Assembly (NCBI GenBank): GCA_024234995.1
Contig: JACKNF010000013.1
Location: forward strand, 1 to 64,000
DNA length: 64,000 bases
Direction: 5' to 3'
Source: Gammaproteobacteria bacterium
GTDB lineage: Bacteria; Pseudomonadota; Gammaproteobacteria; Competibacterales; Competibacteraceae
Shown one piece after another: positions 26,887-37,000 of this stretch; position 1 is the stretch's first letter, and each line of letters opens with the position of its first letter. The translations under genes were made by a program, and so were the position numbers. The notes under the pieces were generated by a model. It was not told the DNA's origin. It did no database searches and saw only the letters and a list, made by a program, of their open reading frames with translations.

Positions 26887-29634
26887 TTAATATTTATCAA
26901 TCAGTTTCTTGATCGTTGCTAAAAGCCGTTCGTTACTGGTTTTCGACTTGACCAGCACCGCGGCAATCTGCTGGCTCAGTTCGTCCGTCTTGGATTCCAG
27001 CCCGGAAAACAGCATGACCTGACTATCGCTGCTGATCTCGTCCAACAGGCTTAAACCTGAGCCATCCGGCAATGTGATATCGAGAATAATCAGATCAAAA
27101 TGCTCGGCTTGAAGCCGCGGGCGCGCCTCGCGCAATGAGGTGGCAAAAGCATATTCAGCAGCCTCATCGATCAGTGCCTGGGTAATTTGAATAATGTCCG
27201 GATCGTCCTCGACATGCAAGATACGAGGGAATCGCCCTTGGCGTAAGGCCTGATCCAGGGCCTGCGCCAATCGCTCGCTATCCACGGGTTTACGCAACCA
27301 ATCCACCACGGTGAGGGCATCGCCTGACCAGGCGTTGCGCCCTTCCTCAGCGCGCCCCGAGATGACAATGACCGGCACTTCGTGGGTGGTTTCATCTTCA
27401 CGCAACTGGCGGATCATGGTCAGACCATCGCCATCTGGCAAGGTCAAATCCAATAGCAAGGCACGATAGGGGACTTTGGTCAGCAAACTCCGGGCAGCGG
27501 CGGCAGTGGCAGCAATGTCGCAGCTGAGTCCTTCTTGTTCAAGCAGCGCGGCCAGGATGGACGCCACATCAGGATTATCCTCGCAAATCAGCACCCGCGA
27601 CCGGGTGCGGCCGGGATGATCAGCTTCGATAACCTCTTGCCATACGGGCAATTCGAAGAAAAATTCGGTGCTTTCATTCTCCTGTGAATAGTAATCGATG
27701 TACCCATTATGGCGCTCAACAATGGCCTTGGTGATGCTCAAGTCCAGACCTGTCCCGCCTTTTTCACGGGTGTCGGAGCTGTCTGCCTGAGCGAAACGCT
27801 GGAAGATCCGGTGGCGGAACGCCGCCGGGATACCGCGCCCGTTGTCCTTGACGCCCACCCGGAAATACGCGTTGCTGGCCGGTTGCACCGACACCGCAAC
27901 TTCGCCGTTTTTAGGCGAATACTTGATGGCGTTCGATAACAGATTGGCGAAGACCTGCAACAAGCGATGCTCGTCACCCCAGACCATGGCTTGCGGCACC
28001 TCCTCGTTCAAATGCAGGCGTATCCCATGTTGCTGAGCATAGCCTTCATTAGCAGCCAGCGCTTGCCGGGCCAGCGCCGCCAGGTCCAGAAGTTTAAAAT
28101 TGAACTCCAGGCGCCCCGACTCGATTTTCTCCAGATCGAGAATATCGTTGATGAGCAGCGTTAACCGTTCGCTGTTACGGTTAGCGGTTTCCAGTAGTTG
28201 CTGGGCCTTGGGGGATAGACCGGCGGAAGCCTTGCCCAAAACCAAGCCCAGCGCCCCCCGAATCGACGTGAGCGGGGTGCGCAGTTCATGGCTGACCGTG
28301 GAGACAAACTCGTTTTTCATGCGCTCCATCTTCTTGCGTTCGGTAATATCGTTGCCAATTCCCAGAAAACCGGTAATTTCACCCTGTGGATCGCGCAGGG
28401 CTGTTACCGTCAGCGATACTGGAAAACGGCTCCCATCCTTGCGGATACAGGTCCACTCATTTTCAGCAACCTGACCCCGGCGAGGTTTAGCCACGAACAC
28501 CTCAAAGCCCGGTTCGATGGAGCATGCCAGCTCCTTGGATAGCGCCTTGGCATGCGCAGCGATTTCGCCGGGATCGTGAATCAGCACCAAGTTGGGTTTA
28601 CCGACCATCTCTTCTTCCGTATACCCAAGCATCCGTTGAGCAGCCTTGTTGAAGATCCGAATCACGCCCTTGATGTCGGTCGAAATAATGCCGACATTAG
28701 CGCTATCAAGGATAGCTTGGCGCAGGTGATTGGTTTCGTCTAGTTGCCGTTTGGCCCGCTGGCGTTCGCTTAAGTCGCGTACGACGCCGGTAAATAAGGG
28801 GACGCCTTCAAGCGTGGCTGTGCCTACCGCTAAATCCATCGGGAAGATCGAACCATCCCGGCGCCGGCCCGCAACTTCACGGCCAATGCCGATGATGCGC
28901 GCCTCACCCGTGGCTTGGTAGCGTGCCAGATAAGCATCGTGTTCGCTGCAATACGGTTCCGGCATCAGGACATTGACGTTTTTGCCGATGACTTCCGGGG
29001 CGGTGTAGTTAAAAATATGCTCTGCGGCACGATTGAAAGACTGAATAATCCCTTGTTCATCGATGGTCACCACACCGTCGATAACCGTATTCAACACGGT
29101 GTGCAGATAGTTCTCCCAATGGCGCAGCGTATCGGCCGCCTGATGGATATGCGCTTGCTGGAGTTCGACCTCAACGCAGTCGGCCAGATCACGCAGCGCC
29201 TGCAATTCCTCAGCGGTGAGGCAGCGCGGCTGATTATCGATGATGCAAAGCACCCCCACCCGGTGACCGTCCACAGTGGAAAGCGGCGCGCCAGCGTACA
29301 ACCGGATATTGGGCGCTCCAACCACTAAAGGGTTATCGGCAAAGCGTGGATCTTGCGTGGCATCGGAGACATAGAAAATCCGGTTTTCTAAAATGGCATG
29401 GTCACAGAAGGAAATATCGCGTGGCGTTTCTATGGTCTCCAATCCTTGACGGGATTTGAACCACTGCCGCTCAGCATCCACTAGGCTGACCAGGGTAATC
29501 GAGGTCTTGAACATCTGCCGGGCGATGCGAGTGAGGCGATCGTAGCGTTCTTCCGGCAGGGTATCGAGCACCTTCAGCGCCCGTAATGCCTGCAGGCGTT
29601 GAGCCTCATCGGCGGGAAATTGAGGTTTTTGCAT
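26887..29634 (-). CDS. GAF-PAS-PAS hybrid sensor histidine kinase with two receivers
   Basis: A 915-residue soluble sensor kinase. GAF (about 20-165), PAS (175-295), PAS (305-430), HisKA (about 445-510, H-box FVSTVSHELRTPLTSI), HATPase (about 555-665; N-box LLSNAIKYSP, G1 VKDNGRGIP, G2 GGTGLDLS), receiver 1 (about 680-795, LLLDLTLPDGDG) and receiver 2 (about 800-915, LIILDITLPDGSG). All catalytic residues are present. No transmembrane segment is seen, so the signal is cytoplasmic. GAGAGGCAGGATC precedes the ATG. It starts 48 bases after the CapB-like gene on the same strand and leads the phosphorelay trio 29634-24883. It may be part of the exopolymer operon. Confidence 0.94.
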   Translation of the reverse strand: MQKPQFPADEAQRLQALRALKVLDTLPEERYDRLTRIARQMFKTSITLVSLVDAERQWFKSRQGLETIETPRDISFCDHAILENRIFYVSDATQDPRFADNPLVVGAPNIRLYAGAPLSTVDGHRVGVLCIIDNQPRCLTAEELQALRDLADCVEVELQQAHIHQAADTLRHWENYLHTVLNTVIDGVVTIDEQGIIQSFNRAAEHIFNYTAPEVIGKNVNVLMPEPYCSEHDAYLARYQATGEARIIGIGREVAGRRRDGSIFPMDLAVGTATLEGVPLFTGVVRDLSERQRAKRQLDETNHLRQAILDSANVGIISTDIKGVIRIFNKAAQRMLGYTEEEMVGKPNLVLIHDPGEIAAHAKALSKELACSIEPGFEVFVAKPRRGQVAENEWTCIRKDGSRFPVSLTVTALRDPQGEITGFLGIGNDITERKKMERMKNEFVSTVSHELRTPLTSIRGALGLVLGKASAGLSPKAQQLLETANRNSERLTLLINDILDLEKIESGRLEFNFKLLDLAALARQALAANEGYAQQHGIRLHLNEEVPQAMVWGDEHRLLQVFANLLSNAIKYSPKNGEVAVSVQPASNAYFRVGVKDNGRGIPAAFRHRIFQRFAQADSSDTREKGGTGLDLSITKAIVERHNGYIDYYSQENESTEFFFELPVWQEVIEADHPGRTRSRVLICEDNPDVASILAALLEQEGLSCDIAATAAAARSLLTKVPYRALLLDLTLPDGDGLTMIRQLREDETTHEVPVIVISGRAEEGRNAWSGDALTVVDWLRKPVDSERLAQALDQALRQGRFPRILHVEDDPDIIQITQALIDEAAEYAFATSLREARPRLQAEHFDLIILDITLPDGSGLSLLDEISSDSQVMLFSGLESKTDELSQQIAAVLVKSKTSNERLLATIKKLIDKY

Positions 29635-29682
29635 GATCCTGCCTCTCTAGGAGACGAATAAATTAGATGCCGTTCTCTTTCA

Positions 29683-32600
29683 TCACACCGCTATCCGGTC
29701 ACCACGCAACACGGTCAGCCAAGCGCGAATCCGCTTCTCCAGCCAACCTCCTTTCTGCCGGTGGATCAATTCCCGCAATTCAAGCGCCGCCCGCTGGCGG
29801 CTGATCCGCTCATCGGTCAGATCACGATAGATCCGGTTTGCCAGCCGGCGCCGGCGGATGGCATCTCCGGCATCAAGAAACGCTTCGATAGCCCCAGCAA
29901 CCCGGTGAAGGAGGCCAGAGCTTTCATTCTGGGTCTGGGTCTGGGCATGCACTGCATCGAGTGCTTGTTGCAGATTCGATTCAATTAACGTCAATTCTGC
30001 CTGAAAGTATTCATTTTGGGCGACTCCCCGGCCGCGAACCAGGGCCAGTGTCTCTTGCACTTCGCCGGCGCTTAACACGCCAAATTCCTGAAAAGAGGCC
30101 AATTCCTGCAAGCCTTGACGGGCGATCAGCGGGTCCGCGTCCCGCAACCGCTGGCATGCTTGGCGGCAGGTTTCCCACGCCTGCCAGCGATAGACAAAAT
30201 CCAGTCCTGGCCCCTTGATATTCTGGATGCCCATCAACCGGTGCTCCATACCCGGCGGCGTTTCTTGAACAATCCGCGCAATGATCTGCTCACCGCTGGC
30301 ATGAGCATCGCGGATGACCACTAATTTGCGGGCGAACCAGCGCCATAAGTGTTCGTGAAACGCCTGATCCAACGCCGCGCGCTGTTCTGGCGTACTGCTG
30401 GCCACCCGCGCCGCCAATGCTTGATAGTCATCGAAACACTGCCCTTCCTCGATCAGGTGGGCCGCCAGTTCGCTACTGTGTTCTTCCGCCACGTCCTGCG
30501 CTGCCAGCCAGGTTTTCAGCCCGGACGGATCACGCCAAAATTCCGGTGGCGGCCGGGGCGGGCCGGTCACACCCAGATGCTTCAGCAAGGCGGTAAGCCG
30601 TTGCGTTAACTGCCCGGCTGCAGTAGGAATCCGCTGCCAGCCGGCCTGTTGTTTCAGCACCCGCAGCGCCCCGGTAACCTTTGCATCGTCCGGCCACAGG
30701 CTAAGGCCCTGGATATATTCTTCCCACGCTTCACGAATGTACCCTTGCAAACCGTCCAGATTGGTACCGATCAGGAAATGCCGGTCAGCGCTCAGGTCCG
30801 CGACCAGGATACCGGCGAATACCCGCGAGCGGGGAATGCGGTCAGCCCGGTTATTCACCACCGTGGTGATCCACACGCCGGGCTCCTGTTCTGGATCTTG
30901 CCGGTCGAAGCGCATCCGCTGCCAGTTGTTTAGACAGCCGAATCGCTCATTGGCCGACATACCGTTGATAAATTCCAGTCCACGATTCCGCACTTGTGCC
31001 TGGGGATAGCGCTTCAACACGCCGATATCCAGCACTACACGGTCGGCCATCTCTTTCAGGGCAAAGTCGCGCGCCACACCCAGCTCTTCAGCCAGCGCTA
31101 ACACCAGCGCAATATTGTAAGGATGTTCCTCATAAGGAAAACGCTCCAGCACGTCCTCAGTCAGCAAGCCTGCTTCCAGCCAGCCGGCCGTTTTAACCTC
31201 AGTACCCAGCTGTTTGGCGGCATCGCGCAGAACCGGCAGCATCTGTTCCTCGCTCGTGAGCAACAACGATTGAGCGGGGATAAACTCCGTCATCACCTCG
31301 GGAATGTTGTAACCCGCCGGTCCTTGAATATCTTCATGGTCCGGGTAGGTGTTCGTGATTGTCGCTACGTCATCACGCATCCATTGCCGTTGCAAGATAT
31401 GCACATAGGCTGGCGTCAGGCCCATGCACTCCCATAGAAAGACGTCGGCATGCAGCCGGTCAGCCAATCGTAAAACATCGCCTTGCTCCCAAATGGTCGC
31501 CTTATCATAGGGCCGGAACAGGAACATCTCCTTGAGAGGACCAAAGGGATAGGCGTGCAAGAACATAGCCTCGCACCCGGTGGTTTTAGATACTACGCCA
31601 AAGCCTAGCGCATTGATAAGCGCTGCTTTGAGCCGTTCGGTCCCCGATTTGCCGCGCGTCCCCCAGCCGCCCATGACCAGCGCCCGCCGCCGCCGGGCCC
31701 GGCGGATGCGTTGGGTAGCGTAGACGTGCTGGCCAAAGAACAATCCACCGGCCACCGCTAGAAAGACGCTGAGATCAAACAGAGAATTTTGATACGCCGA
31801 AAAGAAATATTCACGGAACCGCTCCCACAGCCTCGCCCAATCGACCGCAGGCCACAGGGCCAGACCTTGACCCAGGCGGCTGACGCCAGATTCGAGCAAC
31901 GGCAAGCGGGCTTTTTCGAATGGCGCATCGGGCGGCTTATCCACGGTTGATGGAAAAAACCGTTTGACCAGCGGATCGGGTTCCAGCGGCAACCCGGATT
32001 CAACAGGGTACGGCAGCAGACGAACAGTGAATCCCAGCCGGACGATCGCCTGCAAATAAGCAGCAGGATTTTGTTGTGAACCTTCACGCCAATTGCGCAA
32101 CCGGGCATATCCGGCAAAGCGGACGGTCAGCACGGTCCGCGCCCGCAATCGCCGCCACAAAGCGCGCGGGGCAACGATTTCGGTCACACCTTCACTGGTA
32201 TAGCGGCGCAATGTCCGGTTCCACTGATCCAGGCTGGAAATCAATTCATCCACCAGCGGCAGATAAGGCCGCCAGCCTGCCTCGACGCTGTCTAACAGCG
32301 GCTCGCCTGGCACCTTGGTTTCAGCCAGTTCCGCTAGAATGCTGGATGGCACCCGCAGGTTCCCGTAATAGATCCGGCCCACGGTATGCCGGAACGCCTG
32401 GCGTTTATCGGTGGCCGGATGGCGGATCTCGTACAGCCAGCGCCAAGCCCGGAATCCGAGTGTCTGGCCCCGGGTCAGCCAGGCCCCAAAGCAGTTGCGG
32501 CGCAGGTCAAAGCCGTGGCCGTTTTGCGCCAGCAGCGCCAGCAGCCGTCCTAGATCGGCATCGTTGCTCGCCAAGGCGCGTGGCAGCCGCCGACTATACC

Positions 32601-34059
32601 CCGCCGGGATATTGGCAACGTGTTCAGCCAATATGCACAACTGGCGGCGGCGCTCTGGAGTAGCCCATGCCCACAAATGCTCACGGGTTTGGGCGGCCCA
32701 ACGCCGCACCGCCACGCTGCTGGCCCGCCCATGCAAGCGAGCAATCGCAGGACCCAGCTCCTGGCACCACGTCTGCGCCCGTGATTCCAGCCGTTCTTCT
32801 TCCAGCCATTGCTGGTGAATTCGCCCGATCTCACGCAGTGCTACACGCAATACGAACGCATCGGTTTCGGTATCGAGAACGGCTGTTAATCCATCACACA
32901 ATGATTGGATCAATGCCGGTTCAGCCCACAGTAGCGGAGCGATTTGCAGCAGTGCTGCTGCCCGTACTGGCGGCGCGGGATCATCCCGGACCATTTGTTG
33001 CCAGATTGACAGCGCCGTTTCCAAGGGCAGTGCGGGTAAGGATTCGGCCAGACCTTGACGGACATAGGGGCTGGGATCTTGCTGTACCGCCGGCAACAGT
33101 GCTAGCAATACGGGCAACGTCTGGAGGTTCCGGCCCACCAGCTGCGCTGCCCGGCGCCGGACAAATAAATCATCGCTGGCTGTACCCGGCTGGGTGAACC
33201 GGGCATTTAACACCGTTGCCAGTGAAGGAGGATCGAGCGCTTCCAGCAGTTCAAGCGCTTCGGTCTGAATCCACACAGCCTGCCGGTGATCCAGGGCAGC
33301 GCCGTAGAGATAACGCAGAGTGGTACCCGCAACTGCGGCGGTCTGCCCGATTGCTGGCAGTTCGTGCAGCACAGTTGCCAGCGCGTGAAATGCGGCGATG
33401 CGGACCCGTGGATCGCCATCGTGAGCCAGCAGCGGCAACAACCGCGCCTCTAGCCCAAGGCGGCGCCATAACCACAGAGAGTCATGCTGCTCACTCAATT
33501 GTTTCAGCAGGCGGGCGCTCACGAAACCCAGCCGCTCCAGCACAAAGGCCAGCCGCCGGTCACCGGCCGCCCGCTGACGTTGACAACGCTCCGCCAGCGC
33601 GTCGTAGCCTAGCCAGCGCTGGAAAGCCCGGCGGTCACCGATCCGTTGCCGGCGGCTCGCGCCAAGATGGTGAGCGAACGTGAGCAGGTGGTGCTGGCGC
33701 TCTGGTTCGGTAACAGCCTGCCGGTAACGCTGGCCATACTCGGTCTGTAAGCGCCGTAATTGATCCAGACGAGCGGTTTGCTGCTCAAGATCGTAGTTGA
33801 GAAAAATGAATAATCGATAATGGATTGCAACCGGCAACGCCCAATCCGGCGGATCGTCACGCACACCGGGCCAGTCCCGCATAAAACCAGCCGCCAATTG
33901 CTCCAGCAATGCCTGGGAAGCACGGGCTAACACCGGCGGCAAACCATCCCGCAATGTCTGCTGAACAGTCTGGAAGCTCACATTCAGCCACGGTTTGCGT
34001 GGTTCGCTCCAGCGGCGCTGACGGGGCGGCGGCGCCTTGGGATGGCCGGACACACTCAT
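29683..34059 (-). CDS. HEAT-repeat + Mur-ligase (CapB/PgsB-like) poly-glutamate synthetase homologue
   Basis: A 1458-residue protein. CapB/PgsB, the ATP-dependent poly-gamma-glutamate synthetase, is near 400-460 residues; here its domain is embedded in a much larger chain. Residues about 160-560 are helical repeats of HEAT type (DPRVRIAAFHALATVL, SPYVRQGLAESLPALP, PAPPVRAAALLQIAPLL). A membrane helix is at about 760-778. The Mur-ligase domain follows: P-loop GGWGTRGKSGTERLK (797-811), KTTGCEAMFL, NTYPDHEDIQGP (903-914) as in CapB, and INGMSANERFGCLNNW. Residues 1150-1458 are helical and not recognised. The ATG overlaps the outer-membrane gene's stop by 4 bases. The polymer made is inferred, not shown; a gamma-linked amino-acid polymer is the natural first guess. 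Confidence 0.85.
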   Translation of the reverse strand: MSVSGHPKAPPPRQRRWSEPRKPWLNVSFQTVQQTLRDGLPPVLARASQALLEQLAAGFMRDWPGVRDDPPDWALPVAIHYRLFIFLNYDLEQQTARLDQLRRLQTEYGQRYRQAVTEPERQHHLLTFAHHLGASRRQRIGDRRAFQRWLGYDALAERCQRQRAAGDRRLAFVLERLGFVSARLLKQLSEQHDSLWLWRRLGLEARLLPLLAHDGDPRVRIAAFHALATVLHELPAIGQTAAVAGTTLRYLYGAALDHRQAVWIQTEALELLEALDPPSLATVLNARFTQPGTASDDLFVRRRAAQLVGRNLQTLPVLLALLPAVQQDPSPYVRQGLAESLPALPLETALSIWQQMVRDDPAPPVRAAALLQIAPLLWAEPALIQSLCDGLTAVLDTETDAFVLRVALREIGRIHQQWLEEERLESRAQTWCQELGPAIARLHGRASSVAVRRWAAQTREHLWAWATPERRRQLCILAEHVANIPAGYSRRLPRALASNDADLGRLLALLAQNGHGFDLRRNCFGAWLTRGQTLGFRAWRWLYEIRHPATDKRQAFRHTVGRIYYGNLRVPSSILAELAETKVPGEPLLDSVEAGWRPYLPLVDELISSLDQWNRTLRRYTSEGVTEIVAPRALWRRLRARTVLTVRFAGYARLRNWREGSQQNPAAYLQAIVRLGFTVRLLPYPVESGLPLEPDPLVKRFFPSTVDKPPDAPFEKARLPLLESGVSRLGQGLALWPAVDWARLWERFREYFFSAYQNSLFDLSVFLAVAGGLFFGQHVYATQRIRRARRRRALVMGGWGTRGKSGTERLKAALINALGFGVVSKTTGCEAMFLHAYPFGPLKEMFLFRPYDKATIWEQGDVLRLADRLHADVFLWECMGLTPAYVHILQRQWMRDDVATITNTYPDHEDIQGPAGYNIPEVMTEFIPAQSLLLTSEEQMLPVLRDAAKQLGTEVKTAGWLEAGLLTEDVLERFPYEEHPYNIALVLALAEELGVARDFALKEMADRVVLDIGVLKRYPQAQVRNRGLEFINGMSANERFGCLNNWQRMRFDRQDPEQEPGVWITTVVNNRADRIPRSRVFAGILVADLSADRHFLIGTNLDGLQGYIREAWEEYIQGLSLWPDDAKVTGALRVLKQQAGWQRIPTAAGQLTQRLTALLKHLGVTGPPRPPPEFWRDPSGLKTWLAAQDVAEEHSSELAAHLIEEGQCFDDYQALAARVASSTPEQRAALDQAFHEHLWRWFARKLVVIRDAHASGEQIIARIVQETPPGMEHRLMGIQNIKGPGLDFVYRWQAWETCRQACQRLRDADPLIARQGLQELASFQEFGVLSAGEVQETLALVRGRGVAQNEYFQAELTLIESNLQQALDAVHAQTQTQNESSGLLHRVAGAIEAFLDAGDAIRRRRLANRIYRDLTDERISRQRAALELRELIHRQKGGWLEKRIRAWLTVLRGDRIAV

Positions 34060-37000
34060 TGCGGATAATCCTCACCCGGTGGCGCATCCTGGCGATTGTT
34101 GAATTCCAGCGGCAACTGCCGCTCGCGCAGGCCGCGAAAATCCACGCTGCGGAAATCCCGGTAGCCGCGCCCGCGATCCGGGAACCATTGGGCCGACAAC
34201 CAGGCGCCATAGCTGCGGCTGTCCAGGTCGTACTGCATCCGCAGCTCCAAATTCAACCGGCCCTGGCCACCCCCGCTTTTGTCCCATAGCAAATGGCCCA
34301 ATACAGTGCGGTTTTGCGTCGCCTCGGGCCGGTCCCAATCGTGGTTGCCTTGTGCGAAATAATAGGTCCAATCGTAGCCAATACCCGCTTGCCAGCTGCC
34401 CAATTGCTGCTTCCAGCCGATGCCGGCATTGAATTGCTCCGGGTCCAGCAGATTCCCATCCTCGTCCGAAGTCAGGGCTACGCTGCCATGCCACAGAGCA
34501 TCCAGCCAAGGCTGGTAAACCAGCGTATCGGCAAGCACCAGTCCGTGCCGGTGGAAATCTTTATACGTGCTGAACACATCCTGGTCGACATAGCCCGGCC
34601 GGCCGTCAAAGCCGGATTGCTGATCCAAATAGCGCGTGAAGAACCCCAGGCTGGGCGTGTGATGCAGTTTCGGCGTGAGGTCGCGGCGCTGGCGGATCTG
34701 GCCGCGCACCGTGGAATTCCAGGCCCAAGCCCCGGATTGCTGGGCGTAGCCCTCCCAGCTCAATTGATAGGACACGCCGGGCCAATCGCTTTCGTGCTGC
34801 CAAAGACCTCTCAGCCCGAAGGTGGGATCGCCACGCTGATGCAAACGGTAGAGCGCCTCCATTTCATAGAAGTTGTGCCAGTCATCGTCGTAATACCGGT
34901 AATGACCGTTGATCTCCAGATACTCGTCAGCCAGTCCACCGCTGCCTTCATTTGGCGGAGGAATCGAGCGTGCCAGCGTTGCGCCCAGTCCCCAAGTCCC
35001 GGCTTGCTGCTCACCCAGGGCATAGCGGTCCGCCATCACCCAAGTTGAAGGCGGCGGCGCTTCGGGAACCTGTGCGGGCGCGTCCGGGACCGGTTCCAGC
35101 GTCCAGCGCGTGATGCGCGGCGGAGTGGTTTCGCGAGGGGCGTCCAGCACACGCTGGCGATGGACGCGAAATAGCGCCTCACTCTGGCCAATAGCGGGGC
35201 GCAGCTCCAGGTCGTGCAGCCCCGGACCGAAATAGCGATAGCGGCTGCTGAGCGCCCCGCTCCGCCATTCGTCGATACGCAGCCAGGCCGGTCCTTCCAG
35301 CCGGCTTTGCCAAGGCTCCGCAAGGGTGGCGATCTGGTACAGGCGCTTGAGGCCGCTGGTAACCGGTTGAAAGGCGCCGCCCCGTTGCTCACGGACCCGG
35401 ACCCGCAAGAACTGGTTGGCCGCCGGATCGGCCAGACCGATGCGCAGTACATGTTCACCCGGCGGTATTGTGACGGTTAGCGGCTGGCGGGCGGCGTCCG
35501 GCGTGAGCAATACCGGCTGTTCTTGCTGACCATCCAGCTGATGCCAGACGATCAGCGGCTGCGGTGGCAAGTAGCGCAAATCCATGACCTGCAAATCGAT
35601 TTGCAGCCGGGCCGGGGCCGGGTTGGCCGTCAGCAGCCCCAGTTGTTCAACGCCGGACAATACCTGCTCATCTGCCGCCGCGAGCGGGGTCAACGCCTTG
35701 CGCACCCGTAACAAAGGGGTTTCCGGTTGCCAGCCAGACGTTTCGAGGTAGCGCAAGCCGGCGCTGCGGGTGACCGCCAGGAACGGCTCCCAATCCGCGC
35801 GGCGGCGCAAGCGGCGCAACAGCGGTTCCACTCCTGGCGTTCCGGGCTGGGCGGCAACCGCCTGTTCCATTCCGGGCAGACGCTGAGCCAGTTGCTCGGG
35901 ATGCTGCTCCACGTCCCAGAGTGTTTCAATCAAGCGGCTGCGCAGAATCTGTGCTGGACCGGGCGGTGGTCCGGGCCACGCCAGACCCGCAGGATTGGAA
36001 GCCGCCACGTGATTCAGCGTGGCTCGCAAGGTATCCGTGTCCAGCTGGAAAAGCGGTTGAGGCGGCAATGGCAAGGGTTGTAGTTGACAGCCAGCAACCA
36101 CTTGCACCGGCAATCCGGCTTCTTGCAGGGCAGCGTCCCAAGCCGCAGGATCGCGCCGGATGCCTGCCCAGCCGGACGGTGGCCATGTCCATGTGTCACG
36201 CACGTTCTGCTTTGATTCGCCAGGCGTCCATCCCAGCGCCGCCGCGGCGACTGCCGCTGGCGTGGGTTCCGGCAAGACGGACAAGGGCTGTTCCGGCCGC
36301 CAGACCAGCGGCGCCACCAACAGTGCGTGCTGGTGCGCGGCGATTTCCACGACATGCAGACCGGGGCCGGCCGTGTAGTCCAGACTGATCAGCCGGCCCG
36401 GCTGCGCGGTGACATCGCCAACAAGGGTCAAGCCCTGACTGGGCCGGTCGCCGGTGATAGGCAGCCGCTCGATACGGCCGCCATCGCGGACCAGCAGCCA
36501 GTCATCCAGCGGCTGCTCCGGTTCATCCGCCGGATGCAGCAACCGGGCAGTGAGCCGCAGGCGGGCCGGGCCGTAAACGGTCAAGCGGACCGGGTGCTCC
36601 GGCTGAGCACGAAAGGTTTGAGCAAACAGGTCTCGTTCCACGGCATGGAGCGCTGCCGCGCCGGCGTGATCGCTGACCAGATATTCCGCATTGCGCCATA
36701 ACCACGGTCCCGGATGATGCATCGACCAAACCACCCAGCCGGTGACAGCGCGCTCCCGCGCCGCCACATCCGCCGCACTGAGCTGGCCGCGTAGCGCCAA
36801 TCCTTCCTCCAGCGCAGCGGCCAGCGCATGGCCCGTGGGACCCGCCTCCCGCCATTCCCGCAGCGCTTCGGGGTAATGGCCTTGCTTCTCAGCACGATAG
36901 CCGCGCCAGAGAGCACGCTGCGCGGCGTCAGGCAATCGCTCCAAGGCATGATCGAACACCCGCTGCCAGCGCAACCGGCCGGCGGCGCGCAACACGATCT

